64,000 nucleotides of DNA from an uncultured Bacteroidales bacterium. Lineage in GTDB: Bacteria; Bacteroidota; Bacteroidia; Bacteroidales; UBA932. Position 1 is the stretch's first letter; each line of letters begins with the position of its first letter. Position numbers and translations under genes: made by a program. The notes under the pieces are model-generated. The model worked only from the letters and a program-made list of their open reading frames with translations, ran no database searches and was not told where the DNA came from. The stretch is from NCBI GenBank assembly GCA_949289565.1, contig CASEOO010000028.1:92995-156994 (forward strand). Direction: 5' to 3'. Positions 34,413 through 43,600 of this stretch are shown one piece after another.

Positions 34413-35789
34413 CTACAACAGCCTGCTGGCGATTTCTGACAGCTCGCTGCGTTCACCTTTCGTAAGGTTCACATGCTCGAACAGAGCCTGTCCCGCCATC
34501 TTTTCTCCCAGATGTGTCAGCCCGTTCGAATACATGTCCAGATAGGGCTGGTCAATCTGGAAAATATCGCCTGTAAATACTATTTTCGTATCCTCTCCGG
34601 CCCGTGTTATGATAGTTTTGATTTCATGCGGCGTGAGGTTCTGTGCTTCGTCCACGATGAAGAACACGCGGCCGAGGCTCCTGCCTCTTATATATGCCAG
34701 AGGCGAGATCAGCAGTTTTTCGTCTTTCAGCATCTCGTCTATTTTCATCGCTTGCTTGCTTCCGGGTTTGAAACAGTGGCGGATGACGCTCAGATTGTCC
34801 ATCAAAGGCTGCACGAAAGGCCCCATCTTGGTCTTCTGGTCTCCCGGCAGGAAGCCGATTTCCTGATTCCCGAGGATGACAGTCGGCCTGGAAAGGATTA
34901 TCTGCTCGAAATCGCGTTCCTGTTCAAGCGCGGCCGCGAGCGCCAGCAATGTTTTTCCTGTGCCGGCTCCGCCGGTCAATGACACCAGCTTGATTTCGGG
35001 ATTCAGGCAGGCGTCAAGCGCGAATTTCTGTTCATCGTTGCGCGGGGAGATGCCATATGCATACTTCGATTTTACGAGGACTATCTTTTTCCCTTTCGCA
35101 TCGTAGCGGGCGCAAATGTTCACAGCCTGCCCGTTTCTCTCGGTCTTGAATTTGTACAGCTGGTTCGGGGACGGCCTCTCTTTGGTGAATGCTTCGTAAG
35201 GCATGGCCCCCTGCCCGTAAGCCAGTCCCTGAATGGCGTTCCAGTCAGGGTTTTCAACTATCACGACCTCGTTCCGGGTGTATTCCACCTTTGATTCGTC
35301 TATCCTGTCTGTCAGATAGTCCTGGGCCTCCATGCCTACAGCCTTGGATTTCATTCTCAGATTTATGTCCTTGGTCACCAAGGCCACGAATCTGTCAGGA
35401 TTGTTCTCTTTCACCCATATGGCTGTCGCGAGTATCCGGTGGTCCTGGGTGTCATCCTGGAAGCATCCTTTCAGCGCATCAGGGAACGGATGGTTCAGCT
35501 CTACCTTGATTTTGCCAAGATGCTTCCCGATGGGCACGCCCTCTTTCCCGAACATCTTGTTCCCGCTGAGCTTGTCAAGCTCTCTCATGAAGCCTCTGGC
35601 ATTGAAGCTCAGATTGTCGCTGCCTTTCTTGAATTTGTCCAGTTCTTCGATGACAGCCATCGGGATCACTATGTCATTGTCCTGGAATTTCCTGACAGCC
35701 ATGTAGTCGTGCAGGATGATATTTGTATCCAGCACGAAAATTTTAGGCTTTTTGGCTTTCTGGCCGCCTGTGTCTGAATTGTTTCCCAT
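34413..35789 (-). CDS. PIN domain-PhoH family ATPase
   Basis: Cytosolic protein of 458 residues. An N-terminal PIN (RNase-like) domain (KIFVLDTNIILHDY, with conserved acidic residues and a later ALVTKDINLRMKSKA) is joined to a C-terminal PhoH ATPase domain with a Walker A (LTGGAGTGKTLLALAAAL), a Walker B (VFFIVDEAQNLTPHEIKTIITRAG) and a sensor segment (FTGDIFQID). This PIN-PhoH architecture (PhoH2 type) is linked to RNA handling and toxin-antitoxin-like ribonuclease/helicase activity. I choose the ATG at 35789; a TTG at 35825 would extend it by 12 residues and overlap the upstream gene's stop. Probably cotranscribed with the upstream AIR-synthase-like gene. Confidence 0.88.
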   Translation of the reverse strand: MGNNSDTGGQKAKKPKIFVLDTNIILHDYMAVRKFQDNDIVIPMAVIEELDKFKKGSDNLSFNARGFMRELDKLSGNKMFGKEGVPIGKHLGKIKVELNHPFPDALKGCFQDDTQDHRILATAIWVKENNPDRFVALVTKDINLRMKSKAVGMEAQDYLTDRIDESKVEYTRNEVVIVENPDWNAIQGLAYGQGAMPYEAFTKERPSPNQLYKFKTERNGQAVNICARYDAKGKKIVLVKSKYAYGISPRNDEQKFALDACLNPEIKLVSLTGGAGTGKTLLALAAALEQERDFEQIILSRPTVILGNQEIGFLPGDQKTKMGPFVQPLMDNLSVIRHCFKPGSKQAMKIDEMLKDEKLLISPLAYIRGRSLGRVFFIVDEAQNLTPHEIKTIITRAGEDTKIVFTGDIFQIDQPYLDMYSNGLTHLGEKMAGQALFEHVNLTKGERSELSEIASRLL

Positions 35790-35821
35790 ATCGTTGACGT
35801 CAGTTCGATGAATTATTCTTC

Positions 35822-36979
35822 TCAATGCTCATCTTCCGGGATATTCCCCTGGAGCAGAGATGCCAGGATGTCGGATACACCCTTTCTTCCGTGGGTGAAA
35901 CTTATGCCGCCTTCCTTTGCCGGGTGTCCAAGCGGAAAATATGCTATGTCCTGAAGCAGAAACTGAGAATCCACATAGTCGTAGTCTGAATCCTGAATTT
36001 GTATCAGAACTCCCGGTATCTCTGAAAACAATATCCTCAGCGGGTCTGTTTCTCCAGATGCACGCTCGATTCCGCTGATGTCGATGCACAGCCCGCCTTC
36101 ATTTCCGCACAATGACGCCGCCGCGGCCGCAAGCCCTCCCTCTCCGGCAGTCGCTCCGGACATGATCATCCCGTCTTCTATCAATTCTCTGACCACTTCA
36201 AAACAGTCGATAAAATAGTCCGGATCCTGGATCTCCGGAGCAGAATCACCGCTGATGCCTGCCGCTTTTTCGAACAACGAGCCGCCCAGGCGGTACGCGC
36301 ATGTATCGAAAGGAATATATATCACCCAGGATGACGGGGAATCTATGAGGCGCCTGCCGCATTTATCTTCATCGGAAATCCAGCACCAGCGCAGCTCTTT
36401 GCTGTCTTGTTCATTGAAAAAGTCATATTCGCTTCCTGCGTCTTCATTCCCGGCGCTTTCCACAGACACTTTCACTTCGATATCAGATGCACCCGGAACT
36501 TTCTCGAATGAACAGCTGTCCAGGCGGACTCCCAAGTCGAAAAGGTATGCCGCGGCGGCCTCTGCGGAAAAATAAAACGCGGCCATATTCCCGAGCGGGG
36601 CGCTGTCCCAGTTCCACTGCAGGGAAACCCACAAATCTTCGAGCGTGAAATGCCCTTTCTTCCATAGCGTGGCCAGTATGGCGGAAGCTATCTTTCTGCG
36701 GGTGAAAGACCCGGGAGACGCCGCGGCTTGAACAGGGGCCTTGCCTGAGATTTTCATAATCTGCTCCAGATATGCCATGGCTTTCGAACGGTCATAAGAG
36801 GCTTTTCTCGGAGCGTGGTCCACGATTTCATCCACTATGCTGTCGAATTTCTCCGCAGGGACTTTCCTGCCGCGCTCTCCGGCAGGCATGCAGTCGTCAA
36901 GCATCTGTGCCGGCGTGTAGTCCATCTGCACTCCGTCGATGATATAGCTGGAATACAAGGCTGATACTGAGCGTTTCAT
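35822..36979 (-). CDS. AIR synthase/PurL C-terminal-like protein, role unknown
   Basis: Cytosolic protein of 385 residues, not recognised with certainty. The C-terminal third, VRELIEDGMIMSGATAGEGGLAAAAASLC followed by DPLRILFSEIPGVLIQI, resembles the C-terminal domain of PurM/PurL enzymes (their EDGL..AHDVSDGGLAVALAE and LF.E....VVV segments). However, the usual Asp-Gly signature is altered to GEGG, and no intact ATP-binding N-terminal PurM domain is evident. It is probably a degenerate or repurposed superfamily member. It lies 32 nt upstream of phoH in the same direction and is divergent from folC. A link to purine or folate metabolism is inference only. Confidence 0.5.
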   Translation of the reverse strand: MKRSVSALYSSYIIDGVQMDYTPAQMLDDCMPAGERGRKVPAEKFDSIVDEIVDHAPRKASYDRSKAMAYLEQIMKISGKAPVQAAASPGSFTRRKIASAILATLWKKGHFTLEDLWVSLQWNWDSAPLGNMAAFYFSAEAAAAYLFDLGVRLDSCSFEKVPGASDIEVKVSVESAGNEDAGSEYDFFNEQDSKELRWCWISDEDKCGRRLIDSPSSWVIYIPFDTCAYRLGGSLFEKAAGISGDSAPEIQDPDYFIDCFEVVRELIEDGMIMSGATAGEGGLAAAAASLCGNEGGLCIDISGIERASGETDPLRILFSEIPGVLIQIQDSDYDYVDSQFLLQDIAYFPLGHPAKEGGISFTHGRKGVSDILASLLQGNIPEDEH

Positions 36980-37045
36980 AAAAATGAATTTTCGTAAAGA
37001 TAATAAATTTCGCTCAAATTAAGAAGAGCAAGCCAGCCTATTTGT

Positions 37046-37053
37046 TAAATTTG
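37046..37053 (+). promoter_or_regulatory. Candidate -7 box for folC
   Basis: TAAATTTG matches the Bacteroidetes -7 consensus and lies 30 nt before the first folC ATG, in the 104-bp divergent gap. A clear -33 element was not found. Confidence 0.4.
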
Positions 37054-37083
37054 CGCCTTTGCAGACTATGAAATTCAGAATCT

Positions 37084-38541
37084 ATGATGAAAAAATATGA
37101 TGATGCGGCATACGCCGCAATGCTGGACAGGCTGTTTGTCCGTTTTCCGTCTTTCCAGAAGGACGGAGCGCAAGCGTACAAGCCTGGAATCGACCGCATG
37201 CTTTTCTTCGACCAGCTGGCCGGCCATCCACATAGAAAATACATTGCCGTGCATATTGCAGGCACTAACGGAAAAGGCTCGGTGTCAAATATGATCGCCT
37301 CGGCATTGGCCGCGTCGGGACTTCGCACAGGACTCTACACTTCTCCCCATATACATGATTTCCGCGAAAGAATGCGGCTCATAGACGGCCGTTCAGGAGC
37401 CTCCAGCCCTGAATTCATCTCCAAAGAAGAGGTCTGGGACTTTGTCCAGAAATGGGGTCTCACATTTGACCATCTGGACCTTTCCTTTTTCGAAATCACT
37501 ACGATGATGGCTTTCGACTGGTTTGCATCTCGCCAGGTGGACGTTGCTGTCATTGAAACAGGGTTAGGAGGCCGTTTCGACAGTACGAACATCATATCTC
37601 CGGTATTGAGCATCATCACTAACATCGGCTTCGACCATTGCTCCATGCTTGGAAACACACTGCCGGAAATCGCTTTTGAAAAAGCCGGCATCATCAAGCC
37701 TGAGATTCCCGTTGTAATAGGTGAGTCCGACCCTGAAACAGACCCGGTGTTTGAACGCAAAGTCTTGTATACGAACCTCCCGGAGCCGGATTATATGGGA
37801 GACAGGCAGAAAATCATGCAGCTTCTGACGTTCGCAGACCGCACAGAGCCGTCTTTGTGGCATATGAAAGATGCCATATTGAAAAATATGGACCTTCAGG
37901 GTGTCTGCCAGCGGAAGAATCTCAGGACAGTCCTTGCGTCTCTGGATGTTCTCTCGTCGGATATGTCCGTCTCTGCTCATCCTCAGTTCGAGAGCCTGTC
38001 CCGCCAGCTTCGCCAGGCTTGCCATTGTGCGGATGGCCTTCCGGCCAATGACCTTGTCTCCGCCATTGTGCACACTGCGTCGAGGATGGATTTCCACGGA
38101 AGATGGGAAAAAATATCTGACCATCCTTTTACTATTGCAGATATAGGGCACAATGCCCATGGCTTGAAATACAATTTTTCCCAGCTCAAGCAATACAGGA
38201 ATGACGGCATCTGCACTGACCTTGTCATAATATACGGGGCCGCGGCGGACAAGGATATAGAGGCTGTATTCCCTCTGATGCCTTCCGATGCGGAATATAT
38301 ATTCACCAATGCTTCCGGAAAACGGGCCCTTCCGGCTTCGGAATTGCTCGAACGCTATATGAAACATTGCGCAGATGCAGGGATAAAGCCTGCACCCGCG
38401 CAATGTGCTGGAAATGTAGCTGAAGCTATGTCTCTGGCCAAAGCCAGAACTGAGGAGATCCTGGCTGGCAGGCCTGACGCCCGTCCCCTTGTCTATGTAG
38501 GAGGCAGCACTTACATAGTCGCAGAAGCTCTGTCGAAATAG
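37084..38541 (+). CDS. folC: Bifunctional folylpolyglutamate synthase / dihydrofolate synthase
   Basis: Adds glutamates to folates and makes dihydrofolate from dihydropteroate. At 485 residues it is slightly longer than the family average. It has the Mur-ligase-type P-loop AGTNGKGSVSNM, the segment GLYTSPHIHDFRERM, the acidic ETGLGGRFDSTNI and the C-terminal domain motif IADIGHNAHGLKYN. Adjacent ATGs at 37084 and 37087 make the exact start uncertain by one residue. Its last 31 bp overlap the end of the convergent toroid-protein gene, so the two transcripts are antisense at their 3' ends. Confidence 0.95.
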   Translation: MMKKYDDAAYAAMLDRLFVRFPSFQKDGAQAYKPGIDRMLFFDQLAGHPHRKYIAVHIAGTNGKGSVSNMIASALAASGLRTGLYTSPHIHDFRERMRLIDGRSGASSPEFISKEEVWDFVQKWGLTFDHLDLSFFEITTMMAFDWFASRQVDVAVIETGLGGRFDSTNIISPVLSIITNIGFDHCSMLGNTLPEIAFEKAGIIKPEIPVVIGESDPETDPVFERKVLYTNLPEPDYMGDRQKIMQLLTFADRTEPSLWHMKDAILKNMDLQGVCQRKNLRTVLASLDVLSSDMSVSAHPQFESLSRQLRQACHCADGLPANDLVSAIVHTASRMDFHGRWEKISDHPFTIADIGHNAHGLKYNFSQLKQYRNDGICTDLVIIYGAAADKDIEAVFPLMPSDAEYIFTNASGKRALPASELLERYMKHCADAGIKPAPAQCAGNVAEAMSLAKARTEEILAGRPDARPLVYVGGSTYIVAEALSK

Positions 38542-40553
38542 CTGGCGGCCCTTCCGGGCGACAGCAGCTGCCATAGCGATGCCACTGTCCAGCCAGGGGC
38601 GAATATGTCGTTGTAGAAACCTTTCCCGTTTCTGCCGTAGTCCCAGTTTGTATGCTGTACCACTTCAGGGCAATAGCCTTCCAAGGCGATGTCATACATG
38701 CTGCCTTTTTCCGGAAGAAGCTGGGTCATCGATGACCTGATGATTTCCGAGATGGATGCAAAGCGCAGGTCGTCATATGTTGCTGCGAGATAGTCGATGA
38801 CATCTGCAAATTCAAAGATGAAAACATCGACGTGGTTGTTTTCAACTGAGACATTGCCCCAGCCTCTGGATTTGAAACCTGAATCGCCGAGCATCTGCCC
38901 CTGCGCGAAAGGCACATCCCACAGGTAGTACCATGAAAGGGCAAAATATGCCGCCTGGCGGCACAGATCGGAATAATGCATGGCTTTCTTCTGGTTTTTC
39001 TCCACGAGTGCCATGTAGTACATTGCCGTAGATGCATACAGTGAAGCTTCCTTGTCTTCGCAGTTGGCATCCAGTGTCGATGAGAAATAGTCGGCTTTTG
39101 ATATCAGTTCAGTTTCCAGATATTCCGCCGCACGTTCGGCCGCGTTGAGGAAGGCCTTGTCTCCGAAGTATCTGTAAGCCATGGCCAGAGGAAGTATGGC
39201 AGAAGAGGAACTGCCTCCGGACGGGTCTTTGACGTTCAGCGCATCGTCGAATTTCCGCGGGAAGCTTCCGTCTTCATTCTGCAAGGCGAGAAGCCTTTCG
39301 AGAAGAGTCCTGATTCTGGCCTCCCATTCAGGATGCATAGTTCCATGCTTTTTCTCATAATCCAAATACAGGAGGATGGCATAAATACTCTCAGACTGTC
39401 TTCTGATACTGTAAACTCCGTCTTCATATCCAGCAGGATTCTGGTCGAAGTACACCCTTTCCCTGAACAGTCCGCCAGGGGTGAAGCCATGTTCCAGATA
39501 ACTTCTGAAAACTTCATCCGCGTCAGCCGCCAGGTCTTCGCGGGAATGTTCCTGCCCATATTCCATGGCGTTGAAGGCATTCAGCAGAACCCTTCCCAGA
39601 AAGCCTGTTTCAGCCAGGCCGTTAGGCTTGCAGTCCGCTGTGCGCAGCTCCACTCCGGAATAGTATTTAAGAGGGTGGCAATCCACAAAACTCTGTGTAT
39701 AGTATTTTGAAAGCAAGGCTTTGGCTTCTTCAGTGCTGTGCCGTGGTTCAAGCGGAGCCGGCTGAAGCTTGTCAAATGAATATTCCCATATTTCAGCGAC
39801 AAAGTCAGACCATGACCCGGCCTTTCCCTTCCTGATTTCCCAGACTATTTCATGCCTTTCTCCGGCATCGAGCCTGCTGAAAGCATATACAGGAGGCGCA
39901 AGTGTGAGCTTGCGCATATATGAGGCAGGTGTTTCCTTGTACGGGAATCCGAAATTGATGTCGGCTTTGCCGCTCCCAGATGAAAAACCGGTGAAGCCTA
40001 TGGATGTATCTCCTGACAGTATGACTTCTCCATAGCTGTGGCATGGCTGCGCGTCTTGGCTGAAATCCGATATGCGGAGCACAGTGAAGTATTCACCTGT
40101 GGCTGCATTGTAAATGCCTGTCAGCGGGGAGCTGAGCCTGTCTTCGCGCACAGTCCAGTCCCTGCTTGAATGAAATGACGGCGCTGTCTTCGGAGACCGG
40201 AGGTTGTCCCTGTACCAGAATCCAGGCATATAGAACAGGCAGTCTCCGGAGCTGAAACCGGTATGAAGAGCCTGCTCTATATTATAATATATGGTCTTTT
40301 CTGCTGTAATTTCGAGTTTGACTGTCGTGACTCCGCCGTTTTCGCTGGTTGTTCTTTTGATTTCAACAGGCAGTGCGCCTTCAGTTTGAAGAATTCCGTC
40401 ATGTGACTCTGCCAGGCAGAATGTTTCTGCAGGATTTCCAGGAGATTTGATGGAAATGCTTCCGTCTATTGCCGGATTCTGAGCTGAAGCGCCTTGCTGG
40501 ATGCCGGCGGCCGCCAGAATTGTGGCCAATACAGTTCTCGATATTAGTTTCAT
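38511..40553 (-). CDS. Exported alpha/alpha-toroid protein, possible carbohydrate-active enzyme
   Basis: Secreted protein of 680 residues with a clear signal peptide (MKLISRTVLATILAAAGIQQGASAQ) and no lipobox. The first 270 residues are beta-rich. The rest is a helical toroid with repeated aromatic and acidic motifs (GGLFRERVYFDQNP, QSESIYAILLYLDYEKKH, NEDGSFPRKFDD, LPLAMAYRYFGDKAFL), which recalls six-hairpin glycosidases or related enzymes. No family-specific catalytic signature is certain to me. The gene is divergent from the giant alpha-2-macroglobulin gene and overlaps folC at its 3' end. An enzyme of polysaccharide breakdown is plausible but not shown. Confidence 0.6.
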   Translation of the reverse strand: MKLISRTVLATILAAAGIQQGASAQNPAIDGSISIKSPGNPAETFCLAESHDGILQTEGALPVEIKRTTSENGGVTTVKLEITAEKTIYYNIEQALHTGFSSGDCLFYMPGFWYRDNLRSPKTAPSFHSSRDWTVREDRLSSPLTGIYNAATGEYFTVLRISDFSQDAQPCHSYGEVILSGDTSIGFTGFSSGSGKADINFGFPYKETPASYMRKLTLAPPVYAFSRLDAGERHEIVWEIRKGKAGSWSDFVAEIWEYSFDKLQPAPLEPRHSTEEAKALLSKYYTQSFVDCHPLKYYSGVELRTADCKPNGLAETGFLGRVLLNAFNAMEYGQEHSREDLAADADEVFRSYLEHGFTPGGLFRERVYFDQNPAGYEDGVYSIRRQSESIYAILLYLDYEKKHGTMHPEWEARIRTLLERLLALQNEDGSFPRKFDDALNVKDPSGGSSSSAILPLAMAYRYFGDKAFLNAAERAAEYLETELISKADYFSSTLDANCEDKEASLYASTAMYYMALVEKNQKKAMHYSDLCRQAAYFALSWYYLWDVPFAQGQMLGDSGFKSRGWGNVSVENNHVDVFIFEFADVIDYLAATYDDLRFASISEIIRSSMTQLLPEKGSMYDIALEGYCPEVVQHTNWDYGRNGKGFYNDIFAPGWTVASLWQLLSPGRAASYFDRASATM

Positions 40554-40610
40554 GTTTTCTGAAAAATAAGTATTTTAGCAATGTGTGCAGTTCTTACGCA
40601 CCTTGTTTGG

Positions 40611-40618
40611 CAAAGGTA
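40611..40618 (-). promoter_or_regulatory. Candidate -7 box for the toroid-protein gene
   Basis: On the minus strand TACCTTTG matches TAnnTTTG about 58 nt before the start codon at 40553. No -33 TTTG was found at the usual distance. Confidence 0.35.
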
Positions 40619-40662
40619 TTGAATATAATCGGAACTCTATTGGGAATTTAAATTATTTTGTG

Positions 40663-43600
40663 ATGGAAATTACAGAGACCCGTTTTTTTTCAGCCGCACT
40701 TGCGAGTCTTGCGGCGCTTCTGTTTTCTTTTCAGATATGCGCCGGCGCATCTGCCGGCAGGGATGGCGGCGATGACGAAGGACATGTGTTGAAAAGGGAA
40801 TGGAGAAAATATGACGAGGCGGCGGAGAACGATCTGCCGCAGACAGCCTCAAAAACTCTGGAAGACATCATGGACAAGGCAGAGTCCCGCCGGCTGGCAT
40901 GGGATTTCTACGATGCTGTCAGAAAGTATTACGGCACGGTCAGTGCTTTTGACTGGAAACAGGCCCGGACATTGGACGAAGTCCTGAAAGAGAGGGTGGA
41001 GAAATTCGGAAGCGCCGTGGTGACGTGGAACTTTGCCGATGTATGGCCATTGTATACGGACAGGGCGGATATAAAGGACATTGCGGCGATGAAAGAGCTG
41101 CAGAAAGAAAGAAATCCGCAGTTTTACGGGCAGGACAGGTATATAGGGAACGGCAGGATTCCTGAAGTCATTGCGGGGAATATCGGGAATGATTATGAGT
41201 ATCTGCTGTGGTCGGCTTTCATGCATGGCTATTATTCCGAGCCCGTGCTTGCGGAAAAGGATTCTTCTGGAACTTTTGACGTGGCGGCTGACATTCTCGA
41301 GAAATATCTCGGAAGCAGGTATCCCGAGTCGGCGTATGTGGAGTTTATCAGGATTATGCGCATTCCTGCAGATACTTCAGGCCTCAGAAAGTCTGCGCTG
41401 GAGGCATTTGCGGAAGAATATCATGGAAGGGGAGCCGGCTTTTTCGCAAGGCAGGAGCTTATCTCCATGAAATTCAGTGATCTGGATGCTTCTGACGATG
41501 CTGTTTCATCTGATTTCGAAGCGCTTCGGGATGAGTGCGAGGCATTCGTGAAAGACATGGAGTCTCTCAGGGGGAGTGAAGCCGAGCTGGTGGAATCCTG
41601 CACTTTCCCGGCTGATCTGATTATGAAGATGGATTCCAGGCGCATCAGTGCATGGATTGAAAATGGAACTGACACTCTCCATGTGGCTCTGACGAATCTG
41701 GACGGAGCGGATGTGTCTGTATACAGATTCCGTGGATATTCTCCGGAGTATATGGATTCGGACATTTCTGGTGTCAGGGTGAAAAAGCCTGTAGATTCAT
41801 GGGCTGACAGTACTGCTGTGCTGGAAATGCATCTGTCAGGAGCTCCGGGCAGATATTACATCCCTGATACGCTGTCGGTGGCTTTGCCGGAAATGGATGA
41901 CAGAAATTACTATATCGTCTGCAGGAACGGCGAAGTGGCCGCCGGAATCCCGTATTACCGCAGGACGATTTCTATAGCGTACAGATGCCAGGACGGCGGG
42001 ACGGCCTTCTATCCGGCTGATTATATGAGCGGCAGGCCTGTCGGTTCGGCTTCGGTGAGTGTATATCAGAATGACAGCCTTGTGGGCAGGATCAGACGCA
42101 TGCCGTTCAACGGATTCACTGAGCTTGACGGCATCAGGCTGCAGAAAAATGCCAGATACGGCATCATATGCTTCTATACTGACGAAAATGGCATTTTCAG
42201 GCAGTCGAGGGGGCTGCGGTTTATTGCCGGTGCGGAAAAGGATGCCTCGGACAAGCGGCAGAAATATCCGGAAGCCTCGGTGTACAAGAACATGGCCGCT
42301 TTCCATCCCGGAGATACATTGAGATACAAGGTAGTGCTTTATGAGGATGCCGGAATGCGCGCTGAATACGGTTCGGAAGATGCCGCGCGTTCTGGCCGCA
42401 AGGTCTGGACAGGGACGGAGCCGGTAATAGTGGAACTTGTGGACCCTTCAGGAAACCAAGTGACGGAAGATACGCTTTATGTCAATGATTTCGGCTCTGC
42501 GTCAGGCGTTTTCAAACTGCCGGAAGACAGAGTGAACGGAAGATTCTCATTGAAAGTCAAGCTTGCAGGCATGGTGCTGGCAAACGATGTGCTGACAATG
42601 GACGAGTTCGTCCTTCCGACGTTCACTGTAGAGTTAGATCCGGTGGGCAGGGTATATTTCCAGGGTGATACGGTGACTGTGTCAGGCCGGCTTGCAAGCT
42701 ATGCAGGACAGTCTCTTGCGGCCGCGCGAGTTTCATGCAGTGTCTCATTGTGGAATGAAATCATCCAGGACGGGACGCTGGATATTGCTCCTGACGGCAG
42801 TTTTTCTCTCTCCTTCGCGACCGGTGGTGTACAGGGAAACGGACGGAAGTATTATACAGCCACGATCAGGGTGACGGACGCGACGGGGGAGACTCAGGAG
42901 TTCCGTAAAAGCGTGGCCGTGAATGATTTCTTTTTCGGTGTGGAACTGGAAAATGATGCCGGCGCATCTGTCATGATGGCGGAAGGATGGCCATGGGACA
43001 AGGAGGCTTCAGAGGCCGGCGTCTATGATATTCTGGCTGTCTCCGGCGATTTCGCTGTGGCGGCTTTCTGCCTCAGGAATGCTTCCGGTGATCCTGTGCA
43101 TGGCATAAATGTCTCATATGAAATCGTTCATGAAGGCCGGAAAGTGCTTTCCGGAGAGGCTTTGTCTGGAGCCAGGACGTGGCTTGACCTGTCATCATGG
43201 CCGTCCGGAGTTTTCCGCCTCAAGGCTTCGGCCACGGTGGAAGGCAGGACAAAGGAGTGTGTATATGATTTGATAAAGGTTACTGAGAAAGACAGTGTGC
43301 TGGATATACCTGTTGAGAATTTCTTCAAGGTGCTTCCTTCGGACGGCATCAAGTTCCAGATAGGGGCTTCTGCTGGTCCTGTCTGGGCGGTGGTCCAGCT
43401 TTTCGGAGACAATGCTTCATGTCTGGCTTCGACGATAGTCCATCTGTACGGCAGATGCGGAAAAGACTGCTCTCTCCGGACTTTGTCTTTCGATTACAAG
43501 CCGGAATATCCTGATGCCGTCAGGCTGCAGGTCTTTTATTTCAGAAACGGCCAGGCTTATGAATTCAGCCATGAATTCAAGAGGCCTCATTCTGACAACA

